Numbered from the stretch's first letter, positions 1 through 6,896 are shown. The stretch is 8,077 nucleotides of DNA from Chloroflexota bacterium (GCA_029265085.1 JAJUJY010000177.1:1-8077), one strand, 5' to 3'. The notes: a model not told the origin generated them from the letters alone. Program-made: numbers and translations.

Positions 1-1211
1 ATCTCACGATAGTACATCAACTCGCTGTAGGTGCAAAGCGCTTCATCCAGCCAGGGATCAAGTGCCTGGTCATTGCCAACCAATCCATACCACCATTGGT
101 GAGCGGTTTCGTGGGCTGTGAGGGCGGTGAGATAATTACGCCGCCCGCCAAAATAATTGGCATAGTAATCAATGCCCAAAAAATACATCCCATCGTATTC
201 CATGCCGTCAAAAAAATCGGCTTCAACGGCGGATAAAGCCGGGTGGGGATAGGCAGAAAATTTATCTGAATAGATAACAACCGCTTGTTTCATAACCTGT
301 AATGCTGCCTCGCCTGCGGCTTGATGTTCCGGAAAAACATACATCAGGAGTTTCGTGTTTTTAAATTGATCTTCCAGGATGATCAATTCACGGCTGGCTG
401 ACCAGGCAAAATTTCGCGCAGCGGTGTGATGATACAGATAAGTCTGTTCAGATTGCCTCGCTGGGGCACTGGCAGCAATTACCCAATCTTTAAGAACCGA
501 ATTAATTTGTATTTCGACCTGAAAATCATACTGGTCATATACAAGATGCTCACCGACTGGTGCAGGTGGGTGAACTAGCCATCCCTGGCCGGGCACGTAT
601 GGCGGCGGGTAGGGATACCAATCCCCGAAATTTGCCTGTCTTTGGCTGTAACCCAATGCACTGCCTTGTGGGGGAAGATTCAATTTGTATTTCAGTGTGA
701 AAATGATTTGTCCGCCAGGGTTAATCTGGTTTTCCAAAGGTATTCTTAGTCCAATATCTTCTAGAAAATACTCGTTTTTAGCTCCAACATCATCATACAG
801 TTCAATAAGCTGAAAAACTCCTTTTCGCCGGTTAGGCTCAACCACCAGCAACAAATCTTTTATTGGAACCCCGGTTTGATTGAGAAATATTATTTTTTCT
901 TCCACTTCGGCAGTTTGTGATTCTGGAGAATACAACACGGTTAGTTTGATTTGAGTTCGCTGCGCAGGCTGCGCTGGTTCAGGTCCGGGCGTGCTGCTGG
1001 CAATTGTGGGCAGCTGAGGGGGTGGATAATCCGCTGCATCAGGTATGGGGGATTGAGTGGTCAAAACTAGTGAGGAGGTAGGAACCGCGGCAGTCTCTGG
1101 GGTGGATAACCAGGGTCCCATTTTCTGGCAGCCGGACAACACCACAATTCCCAAGCCAAACAAGATGATTTTATAAGATTTAGATAACCGGTGAAGGATC
1201 TTATTCTGCAT
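1..1211 (-). CDS. M1-family zinc metallopeptidase, predicted lipoprotein (C-terminus beyond window)
   Basis: The reading frame is open from ATG at 1211 to the left edge (403 codons), so the C-terminus is missing. The N-terminus is a lipoprotein signal: basic n-region (K4, R8, K11, K14), hydrophobic core IILFGLGIVVL (15-25) and lipobox LSGC with Cys28. A Pro/Ser/Thr-rich tether follows (about 34-75), then a beta-rich region. The M1 (gluzincin) signature is complete: substrate-binding GMEYDG at 336-341 (the GxMEN-type loop), zinc motif HETAH at 367-371 (ligands H367 and H371, catalytic E368), and third ligand E390 in WLDEA, giving the exact HExxH-x18-E spacing. The catalytic tyrosine expected further on lies outside the window. 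Family knowledge: M1 enzymes remove N-terminal residues from peptides. The lipid anchor implies work outside the membrane, perhaps on peptides for uptake (inference). The signal peptide fixes the start. There is no Shine-Dalgarno, and the gene is divergent from the transporter at 1303. Confidence 0.92.
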   Translation of the reverse strand, partial: MQNKILHRLSKSYKIILFGLGIVVLSGCQKMGPWLSTPETAAVPTSSLVLTTQSPIPDAADYPPPQLPTIASSTPGPEPAQPAQRTQIKLTVLYSPESQTAEVEEKIIFLNQTGVPIKDLLLVVEPNRRKGVFQLIELYDDVGAKNEYFLEDIGLRIPLENQINPGGQIIFTLKYKLNLPPQGSALGYSQRQANFGDWYPYPPPYVPGQGWLVHPPAPVGEHLVYDQYDFQVEIQINSVLKDWVIAASAPARQSEQTYLYHHTAARNFAWSASRELIILEDQFKNTKLLMYVFPEHQAAGEAALQVMKQAVVIYSDKFSAYPHPALSAVEADFFDGMEYDGMYFLGIDYYANYFGGRRNYLTALTAHETAHQWWYGLVGNDQALDPWLDEALCTYSELMYYRE

Positions 1212-1217
1212 GAAATA

Positions 1218-1223
1218 ATTGTA
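1218..1223 (-). promoter_or_regulatory. Putative -10 hexamer of the M1 peptidase gene, leaderless geometry
   Basis: Read on the minus strand this is TACAAT, followed by six bases (TATTTC) and then the ATG at 1211. RNA polymerase normally initiates about seven bases after the -10, which would put +1 at the start codon itself. No Shine-Dalgarno precedes the ATG, which fits a leaderless message. No convincing -35 is found at 16-18 bases upstream, so this is a weak call on its own. It gains weight because polX has the same geometry. Confidence 0.4.
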
Positions 1224-1258
1224 GCCTGTGCTGAGATTTCAAAGGGGGAAATATCCTA

Positions 1259-1264
1259 TAAAAT
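1259..1264 (+). promoter_or_regulatory. Possible -10 hexamer for the TDT transporter transcript
   Basis: The hexamer TAAAAT lies inside an A/T-rich run (TATAAAATATATTT). An overlapping alternative is TATAAA at 1257-1262. The best -35-like match is TTTCAA at 1237-1242, with only 3 of 6 consensus bases. Six bases separate TAAAAT from the ATG at 1271 that opens the short upstream frame. A/T-rich tracts give such matches by chance, so confidence is low. Confidence 0.28.
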
Positions 1265-1270
1265 ATATTT

Positions 1271-1306
1271 ATGCGGTTTGATTTCTTATTCCAGGTGCTC
1301 CGATGA
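1271..1306 (+). CDS. Possible 11-codon upstream ORF overlapping the transporter start
   Basis: ATG at 1271 opens a frame encoding MRFDFLFQVLR and ends in TGA at 1304-1306. The stop overlaps the transporter ATG (1303-1305) in an ATGA junction, an arrangement typical of translational coupling. It has no Shine-Dalgarno of its own, but a TAAAAT hexamer sits six bases upstream. It has no attenuator-like codon run and no hairpin that I can see. A frame this short can arise by chance in an A/T-rich leader, so treat it as a hypothesis about how the transporter is translated. Confidence 0.2.
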   Translation: MRFDFLFQVLR

Positions 1307-2397
1307 TGAAAATGACTTCACATTCGATCATTCGAGAATTTCACCCCGGATGGTTTGGGGCAGTGATGGGAACTTCCATCCTCAGTGTCATTTTGGCTGC
1401 CAATCCAGGAGGGTTATTGGGATTAAGTGCGCTGATGGCGCTGTTGGCAAAAATATTTTACATCCTGGCTGCCAGTTTTTTGCTGATTTTTACTGGAATG
1501 ATGGTTGTGCGAATCATCCGTTTTCCCAAAAATCTATCAGCCGATTTGAAAAATCCAGCCATTGAAGCGGCGGCCGCTACTTTCCCCGGTGGATTACTGG
1601 TGTTTGCGTCTGCCACAGCACAAGTTGGGGGATTCGTGCTTGGCGAGCAAATTCGTTTGATTCTCCTTGTATGCCTGGGTGTGGCGGGGGTCGTTCTAAC
1701 AGGAACTATTGGTTTGCACTTTATCTATAGCCTGTTGACCTCGGGGGAAATACAATATTCCCAGGTCAATGGAAGCTGGTTTTTACCACCGGTGATCAAC
1801 ATAATTATTCCTTTAGCGCTTTTACCCCTGACTTCGGATTTCTCCATAAGCTTCGCACGCGGGGTGATAGTATTAAGTTTTGCTGCTTGGGGAATCGGAT
1901 TTTTCTTATTCTTATTAATGGCTGGTTTGTTGTTTACCCGAATGGTCTTGCATCCTTTGCCCGGTGCGCCGTTTGCTCCAGCTTTATGGATTGGTCTTGG
2001 TCCTGTTGGGGTGGGAAGCCTGTCTTTGATTCGCCTTGGACAGGCCTCCATATTGATTTTTCAAGATAATAGCCAGGCAGTTCTTGTTGGGAATGTGCTG
2101 AATATCTTCTCCACGGCATTTTGGGGCTTTGGGTTATTCTGGTTTGGCATGGTGCTGATGCTTACAATCCATTACTTAACCCGGGGCGGCATACCCTTTG
2201 GAATTGGTTGGTGGGCTTTTACATTTCCACTTGGCGCATTTACGATGGCTACTTTGGTCCTTAGCCGAATCTGGCAGGCATTCTGGATGGAAGGTCTGGC
2301 TGTTTTGCTAACTGTACTGCTCCTGGTCTTTTGGTTAGTAGTAACCTTTCGATCCATTCAAGGAATCCGCACAGGGGAGATCTGGTTAAGGAAATAG
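1303..2397 (+). CDS. TDT family transporter / SLAC1-TehA-like anion channel
   Basis: This 364-residue, very hydrophobic integral membrane protein should have about ten transmembrane helices, matching family length and topology. Family-typical segments are visible: FHPGWFGAVMGTSIL at 13-27 starting the first helix, GSWFLPPV at 157-164, APALWIGLGPVG at 225-236, and GWWAFTFPLGAFT at 302-314 in the penultimate-helix region. In structurally known TehA/SLAC1 proteins a conserved phenylalanine plugs the pore, and one of F306, F308 or F313 may play that part (inference). Characterised relatives move C4-dicarboxylates (Mae1), sulfite (Ssu1), chloride or nitrate (SLAC1), or affect tellurite resistance (TehA). 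The substrate cannot be read from sequence. AGGTG at 1293-1297, five bases before ATG 1303, is a modest ribosome site; ATGs at 1306 and 1312 are alternatives. The gene is divergent from the M1 peptidase. No terminator is evident after it. Confidence 0.93.
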   Translation: MMKMTSHSIIREFHPGWFGAVMGTSILSVILAANPGGLLGLSALMALLAKIFYILAASFLLIFTGMMVVRIIRFPKNLSADLKNPAIEAAAATFPGGLLVFASATAQVGGFVLGEQIRLILLVCLGVAGVVLTGTIGLHFIYSLLTSGEIQYSQVNGSWFLPPVINIIIPLALLPLTSDFSISFARGVIVLSFAAWGIGFFLFLLMAGLLFTRMVLHPLPGAPFAPALWIGLGPVGVGSLSLIRLGQASILIFQDNSQAVLVGNVLNIFSTAFWGFGLFWFGMVLMLTIHYLTRGGIPFGIGWWAFTFPLGAFTMATLVLSRIWQAFWMEGLAVLLTVLLLVFWLVVTFRSIQGIRTGEIWLRK

Positions 2398-2452
2398 CAA
2401 CTATTTGGCATAAATATTGCATGCTAAACTCAGACCACCTGTGGAATAGATG

Positions 2453-2458
2453 TATAAT
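2453..2458 (+). promoter_or_regulatory. Putative -10 (TATAAT) upstream of the PP2C-like/propeller gene
   Basis: A perfect TATAAT lies in the 132-base gap after the transporter, predicting a start near 2465 and a leader of about 65 bases. The base pair before it is TG, but without the extra base of a true extended -10. No good -35 is visible at 17 bases (TCAGAC at 2430-2435). A 10-base inverted repeat CCAC-CT-GTGG at 2435-2444 lies just upstream and could be an operator, though it is short. The match suggests that the large gene has its own promoter; read-through from the transporter is also possible. Confidence 0.4.
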
Positions 2459-2516
2459 TTCAACAAGACGCAAGTCTGCTTTCCTGGAACTGTACCCTTT
2501 GATTACTTCACTACAT

Positions 2517-2520
2517 AAGG
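2517..2520 (+). promoter_or_regulatory. Ribosome binding site that favours the GTG start at 2530
   Basis: AAGG at 2517-2520 is the only Shine-Dalgarno-like sequence before the large gene. It is nine bases from GTG 2530, a normal distance, but only three bases from the in-frame TTG at 2524. An in-frame TGA at 2500-2502 closes the frame further upstream. The GTG is therefore preferred, though both are non-ATG starts and differ by only two codons. Confidence 0.45.
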
Positions 2521-2529
2521 TCATTGCCC

Positions 2530-5097
2530 GTGGTAGATCTTTCAATCTATACGTTTAATCTGATCGCTGGAAAAGAAAATCCTGATATGCCGGGATTGTA
2601 CACTGCTCTTCCTCCACGCCATACTGCGCGAGGGCGAGAGCGTGATTTGTTGGTCCTATCGCTGCGCACGGATAATGGAGTGCAGTTAGGGGATTTGCTG
2701 CCAAAAGATATCATTGAAAAAGTAGTCAATGCATATTATGCCACCCGCGGAACCGTCACGGCTGCGATTAAGAGTATGGTTGAACAGCTCAATGATCGCA
2801 TGTTGGCACGCAATTTACGCGGCGGCAGGGAAACTTCTCCTGTGATCGGGATTTTAAATGCTGCGGTTATCCATGATGAGATGGTGTACCTGGCTCATGT
2901 TGGTCCAACCCATTCTTTTGTCCTTTCCAGGGATAGTGTGCAGGATTATCATGACCCGTTCACTCCTACCAAGGGACTGGGGATTAGCCGATCTATTGCG
3001 ATTCGTTATTATCGAAATCAATTCATACCAGGTGATCTGATTTTGTTTTGTTCTCAGCCTCCGCGCAGCTGGACTGCTGCCTCGCTTTCAGGCAGTCCGC
3101 AGGTCGGTTTCGATGGCTTGCGCAGGCGCCTGCTCAATCAAGTTGGTACAGACCTGCAGTTTTGTTTGTTAAGAGCTTCAGCCGGTAAAGGCGACATCCG
3201 GATGAGCCGCCTGTTGGCCAAGGAAGTGAGTGAAACCGGACGGCCGTCAGAAGTTCCTGCAAGGTCCACCGGAACGGAAGCCAGCCAGCCTGCCCAGCGG
3301 ATTCCACCCAGTGAAGAAGTCAAGAAAGAAGGCGTGTTCTTAACCGGAGATCGGCTTGCCCAACCGAAACCGGTTGAACAGCGACGGCCTGAAAAAGCAG
3401 CAGATAAACCCGAAGAAAAAAGGCCGAATAAACCGGTTATTGAATTACCAATACGGGGTGTTGTTGCAGGGCTTTTTGCTCGCAAAGAGGCAGCCCCAAA
3501 AGATCAGCAGCCTTTACCGGCACAGGACGAAAAACCACCCGTGGTAGAGAACCAGCCAGAGCCGCAGCGCACTGATTTGCCTGTCGGGCCCCAGCAATTG
3601 AAAATCGACTCCCCAGCGGGTTCAAAACCCTGGCAGCCAGAAAACGGGCAGCCAATTTTTGAACCTGAGCCTGTTGAAGAAGATCCTGATCTGTCAGAAA
3701 TTTCTGCTGAAGAAGAAAAAAGAATTCCACCACGGTCTAAAAGAATGAACCGGCCGCTGAATGCACCGGTCTGGTTGGCAACAGCTTATCAAACTGTTCA
3801 GCGTGTTACGGGAAAATGGTCGGATGCGTTGAAGCGATCCCTGCCTCGAATGCTGCCTGGGCAGGCAAAAGATGGTCAGGTGGTCACGCCGCAAATGATG
3901 GTATTTATTGCTGTGGCCGTACCGTTAATTGTTGTTGCCGTTGCTATGACAGTTTATTTCCGGAATGGTCGTGGGGAACAGCAATTAACATACCTCTCGC
4001 AAGCGCAGGCTGAAATAGCTCTGGCACAGCAGCAGGAAGATCCCACATTAAGGCGAATAAATTGGGAAAATGCCTTGACCTGGTTAGATAAAGCCAATCA
4101 ATTTGGTCAGACGGAAGAAGTCCAACAATTACGTGCCCAGGTACGTAAAGAGATTGATACAATGGACGGCATTCGGCGCTTAGGTCTTCAATTGGGATTG
4201 GTGGGTGGTTTTGACCGGTCCGTCAATGTTACACAGGCTGTCTCAACCTTGAGTGAAGATGTCTATGTGTTGGATTCAAATCAAGGCCGAGTGATCCGGC
4301 TGGTTTACACCCGTCAGGGCTATGAAGTGGATACCCAATTTACTTGCGGTCCAGGACAAATGGGCGCAATGGTGGTTGGTAAACTGGTTGACCTATATCC
4401 CTTAACTCCGGGTAATCAGTTCGAAGCCTCTGTTATGGCTGTGGATGAATTCGGGAATTTGCTATTTTGCTCGCAATCAAAAGGTGTTTCAGCGCTTACA
4501 TTGACCCCGCCAGATGCTGGTTGGGGGTCTATCACAGCGATTACCTATGATCAAAATGTTTTATATGTTTTGGATAAAGTGGGGAATGCGGTTTGGCGCT
4601 ATGACGGTGTTGATTTCAATTTTTTCAATGCGCCCCATCTCTTTTTTGATAAAGACATCCCGAACCTGTCTAACGCGATTGATCTGGCGGTTTATCAAGA
4701 TGATTTGTTTGTGCTTCACAGCGATGGGCATATGACCATGTGCTCTTTCAGTTCATTTGATTTCTCGCCAACTCGTTGTAATGATCCTTATCCGTATAAA
4801 AAATCAATGGGCAGCGACCAGGTGAATGAAATTGATCGGATTGACGGTGTATATTTTACCCATATGCAGGCGACACAACCTCCAGAACCTTCACTTTTCA
4901 TGCTGGATGAAAATAGCAAGTCTATTTATCATTTCAGCCTGGTGTTGAACCTGCAAAAACGGATGCTGCCTGACCTGGAAAGTGTCAGTGGACTATCTGC
5001 CAACCAGCCGTTATCCGCCTATACGGTGACTCCAAACCGCAACCTGGTTTTGATTTTTGGCACTCAGGTTTACACTGCCGAGTTGCCAGCTCAATAA
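2530..5097 (+). CDS. Degenerate PP2C-like domain, linker, one TM helix and propeller-like C-terminus
   Basis: This 855-residue protein (numbered from GTG 2530) has four parts. Residues 1-220 resemble a PP2C/SpoIIE-type phosphatase: VYLAHVGPTHSFVL (about 119-132) matches the VYVAHVGDSRAYL strand, and GDLILFCSQPP (168-178) matches GDxLLLCSDGL. In both, the metal-binding Asp region is replaced (GD to G125-P126; SDG to S175-Q176-P177), and the early DGMGG motif is absent, so catalysis is doubtful. Residues 225-440 form a Pro/Glu/Lys/Gln-rich, probably disordered linker. One membrane helix spans 456-477 (MMVFIAVAVPLIVV onward). A Gln/Glu-rich helical stretch (482-545) leads to a beta-rich region with recurring strands such as VYVLD (578-582), LYVLD (678-682), LFVL (726-729) and LFMLD (789-793), suggesting an NHL/YVTN-like propeller outside the cell. 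C738 and C750 could form a disulfide. A sensor or scaffold role is inference. The domain calls rest on pattern similarity only. Confidence 0.8.
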   Translation: MVDLSIYTFNLIAGKENPDMPGLYTALPPRHTARGRERDLLVLSLRTDNGVQLGDLLPKDIIEKVVNAYYATRGTVTAAIKSMVEQLNDRMLARNLRGGRETSPVIGILNAAVIHDEMVYLAHVGPTHSFVLSRDSVQDYHDPFTPTKGLGISRSIAIRYYRNQFIPGDLILFCSQPPRSWTAASLSGSPQVGFDGLRRRLLNQVGTDLQFCLLRASAGKGDIRMSRLLAKEVSETGRPSEVPARSTGTEASQPAQRIPPSEEVKKEGVFLTGDRLAQPKPVEQRRPEKAADKPEEKRPNKPVIELPIRGVVAGLFARKEAAPKDQQPLPAQDEKPPVVENQPEPQRTDLPVGPQQLKIDSPAGSKPWQPENGQPIFEPEPVEEDPDLSEISAEEEKRIPPRSKRMNRPLNAPVWLATAYQTVQRVTGKWSDALKRSLPRMLPGQAKDGQVVTPQMMVFIAVAVPLIVVAVAMTVYFRNGRGEQQLTYLSQAQAEIALAQQQEDPTLRRINWENALTWLDKANQFGQTEEVQQLRAQVRKEIDTMDGIRRLGLQLGLVGGFDRSVNVTQAVSTLSEDVYVLDSNQGRVIRLVYTRQGYEVDTQFTCGPGQMGAMVVGKLVDLYPLTPGNQFEASVMAVDEFGNLLFCSQSKGVSALTLTPPDAGWGSITAITYDQNVLYVLDKVGNAVWRYDGVDFNFFNAPHLFFDKDIPNLSNAIDLAVYQDDLFVLHSDGHMTMCSFSSFDFSPTRCNDPYPYKKSMGSDQVNEIDRIDGVYFTHMQATQPPEPSLFMLDENSKSIYHFSLVLNLQKRMLPDLESVSGLSANQPLSAYTVTPNRNLVLIFGTQVYTAELPAQ

Positions 5098-5114
5098 ATT
5101 TCCAATGGCTTGAG

Positions 5115-5158
5115 AAGAGGTTGTCTGGGAATTGATCCCATGCCAACCTCTTTTTTTT
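5115..5158 (+). terminator. Compound-hairpin intrinsic terminator
   Basis: The outer stem AAGAGGTTG (5115-5123) pairs perfectly with CAACCTCTT (5144-5152). Inside it, TGGGA (5126-5130) pairs with TCCCA (5136-5140) around a five-base loop. Eight T residues (5151-5158) follow directly. It lies 17 bases after the stop of the PP2C-like gene and should end that transcript. On the opposite strand the hairpin is followed by CTTCTC, a poor U-tract, so it is probably weak for the convergent polX message. Its T-run overlaps the polX stop codon (5157-5159). Confidence 0.9.
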
Positions 5159-6881
5159 ATTGTCCCCGTGATTGCAAAAATGCCCTGATTTTTTCTTCTG
5201 GCCAGGTATTGAATACTTGCGCTGCATTGATCCAGGCGCGGCGGGCCACAGAAACACCGTATTCGGCCAGTTCAAAATCCAGCGGTGAATGTGCATCCGT
5301 GTTAATACTCAGAAGAATACCCATTTCGGCTGCTCTGCGAGCATAAATTTCATCCAGGTCAAGGCGAGTCGGGTTAGCATTGATTTCAAGGATAATATTG
5401 TGAAGCTGTGCTTCCCTTAATACGGTTTCCCAGTCCAGATCGGCACCTTCACGATTCGGTAATAATCGTCCGCTTGGGTGGCCAATAATGTCAACATGCG
5501 GATTGCGAATTGCATTGATTAATCGCCGCGTAACTTCTTCGCGCGGCTGGCGCAAAGAAACATGAAGTGAGGCAATCACCAGGTCTAATTCGGCCAACAC
5601 TTCATCCGGATGGTCCAGGCTGCCATCTGCTTTAATTTCTACCTCTGCGCCTTGCAGAAGTGTGATTTGATCTCCCATTTCAGCCTGAACAAGCTGAATT
5701 TCTAAGCGTTGTTCACGCAAGCGGGCTGCGCTTAATCCGTTGGCAATTCCCAGGCTGACAGAATGATCTGTAATCGCCAGGACTTTAAGTCCACGCTGAA
5801 CAGCAGCCTGAGCCATTTCACGAATGCTTACGGATCCATCACTCCAGGTGGAATGGGTATGGAAATCTGCTTGCAGATCTGCTGTTGTGATTAAATGAGG
5901 TAAATTTCCTGCTGCGGCTGCTTGAATCTCTCCTCGATCTTCGCGTAATTCTGGTGCGATCCAATCCAGGCCAAGTGCTTTATATAAACCTGATTCATCG
6001 GCAAATGTGATTTCTTGCCCAGCTTCATTGATTAAACCGCGTTCGGAAAGGGAAAGCCCTTTTTTTTGTGCCAATTCCCGCAGGCGCACATTATGTTCTT
6101 TCGAACCGCTGACAAACTGAAGTAAAGCGCCAAATTTCTCCGGCGGCTGAATCCATAATTGGATATTGATTCCGTTTGACAATTCAACGCTTGATTTATT
6201 CTCACCCTGGCCAAGAACTCGCTGTACTTCGGGGTGGGTAGTAAAAGCTTGCATGATTGATGCAGGTTGGTCAGATGCTGCCACAAGGTCTAAATCACCA
6301 ATGGTTGAACGCCAGCGCCGCAAACTCCCGGCAAGTTCCGCCTGGACTACACCAGGTTGTTCTCGCAGCCAGTCCAACCAGCGCCGTCCGACCGGAACAG
6401 CCAAACCGAGGGTCATCCGTTTTGATCGGCGGCGGAGTGCGGCAATACCTTCCAAAATGCGCGTTTCCGATTTCTCACCCATCCCCGGCAGCCGGCGCAA
6501 ATGGCCTTGTTGGGCAGCGGATTCCAGTTCGCTCAGGGTCGTGATCCCGGCTTGCTTCCAGAACAAAGCAACTTTTTTGGGTCCAATATCGGGAACTTGT
6601 AGGATTTCGATCAGGGTTGGAGGAACTTCGAGCTCCAGTTTTTCTAAAAACTCAAGTTTTCCCGTGTCCAACAGCTCTTCGATTTTTTCTGCAATTGCCT
6701 TACCAACACCGGGTATATCCGTCAACTGGCCTTGATTGCGCAAACTGCTGACTTCTTGTCCCAGCGTGCGCAGATTTTCGGCTGCTCGCCGGTACGCCAA
6801 TGTTTTATAAATAATTTCGCCTTTGATCTCCATCAGATCAGCGATCCGCTCAAATATTGCCGCAAGTTCGTGATTATTCAT
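5157..6881 (-). CDS. polX: DNA polymerase/3'-5' exonuclease PolX, with a substituted polymerase active site
   Basis: This 574-residue protein has the full length and order of bacterial PolX. An N-terminal helical 8-kDa-like domain carries helix-hairpin-helix motifs at 56-60 (IPGVG), 97-101 (PDIGP) and 132-135 (PGMG) for DNA binding. The palm has the nucleotidyltransferase motif GSLRR (185-189) and GDLDL with D196 and D198. The third carboxylate, expected in the VDLR-like strand, is Q241 (NIQLW, codon CAA at 6159-6161), so polymerase activity may be impaired. FVSGSKEHNVRLRELA (256-271) is typical of the family. The C-terminal PHP domain looks intact: H341, H343, D348, D372-H373, E413, H440, H468, D529 and H531. 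Family knowledge: PolX fills gaps in base-excision repair, and its PHP domain gives Mn-dependent exonuclease and AP-endonuclease activity. The first residues align with the usual PolX N-terminus, supporting ATG 6881. Its promoter geometry predicts a leaderless mRNA. It is convergent with the PP2C-like gene and divergent from the PLP enzyme. Confidence 0.96.
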   Translation of the reverse strand: MNNHELAAIFERIADLMEIKGEIIYKTLAYRRAAENLRTLGQEVSSLRNQGQLTDIPGVGKAIAEKIEELLDTGKLEFLEKLELEVPPTLIEILQVPDIGPKKVALFWKQAGITTLSELESAAQQGHLRRLPGMGEKSETRILEGIAALRRRSKRMTLGLAVPVGRRWLDWLREQPGVVQAELAGSLRRWRSTIGDLDLVAASDQPASIMQAFTTHPEVQRVLGQGENKSSVELSNGINIQLWIQPPEKFGALLQFVSGSKEHNVRLRELAQKKGLSLSERGLINEAGQEITFADESGLYKALGLDWIAPELREDRGEIQAAAAGNLPHLITTADLQADFHTHSTWSDGSVSIREMAQAAVQRGLKVLAITDHSVSLGIANGLSAARLREQRLEIQLVQAEMGDQITLLQGAEVEIKADGSLDHPDEVLAELDLVIASLHVSLRQPREEVTRRLINAIRNPHVDIIGHPSGRLLPNREGADLDWETVLREAQLHNIILEINANPTRLDLDEIYARRAAEMGILLSINTDAHSPLDFELAEYGVSVARRAWINAAQVFNTWPEEKIRAFLQSRGQ

Positions 6882-6883
6882 AA

Positions 6884-6896
6884 AAGTATTATACTT
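6884..6896. repeat. 13-base palindrome containing both divergent -10 elements
   Basis: AAGTAT-T-ATACTT is perfectly symmetric around the single base at 6890. It lies in the 68-base gap between polX and the PLP enzyme gene. It contains TATAAT on the minus strand (6893 to 6888) and TATACT on the plus strand (6890 to 6895). A symmetric -10 of this kind can open in either direction. It could alternatively be a small operator, but such A/T-rich symmetry is expected from overlapping -10 elements. Confidence 0.6.

Noticed and set aside
17..280. 87-codon minus-strand open frame near the left edge
   Set aside because: It overlaps the M1 peptidase in another frame of the same strand; the frame carrying HETAH and the signal peptide is the real one.
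1191..1565. 124-codon plus-strand frame overlapping the transporter start
   Set aside because: It runs over both the M1 gene start and the first helices of the transporter in a different frame, and its product is not membrane-like or family-like.
2435..2444. Inverted repeat CCAC-CT-GTGG as an operator
   Set aside because: Only four base pairs per arm and no second copy nearby, so it is too weak to call as a site despite lying just upstream of a TATAAT.
2331..2558. 75-codon plus-strand frame bridging the transporter end and the next gene
   Set aside because: It starts inside the transporter and overlaps the PP2C-like gene start; no Shine-Dalgarno and no recognisable protein features.
3138..3485. 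115-codon minus-strand frame opposite the linker region
   Set aside because: The Pro/Lys/Glu-rich linker codons leave the opposite strand open by composition; no start signal or motif supports a gene.
3250..3720. Linker of the large protein as a tandem repeat or recombination hot spot
   Set aside because: The region is compositionally biased (Pro, Glu, Lys, Gln) but shows no regular repeat unit at DNA or protein level by eye.
6166..6735. 189-codon open frame on the plus strand inside polX
   Set aside because: It is antisense to the well-conserved HhH and palm regions of PolX. Its translation is Ser/Arg/Pro-rich with no recognisable motif, as expected of a shadow frame.
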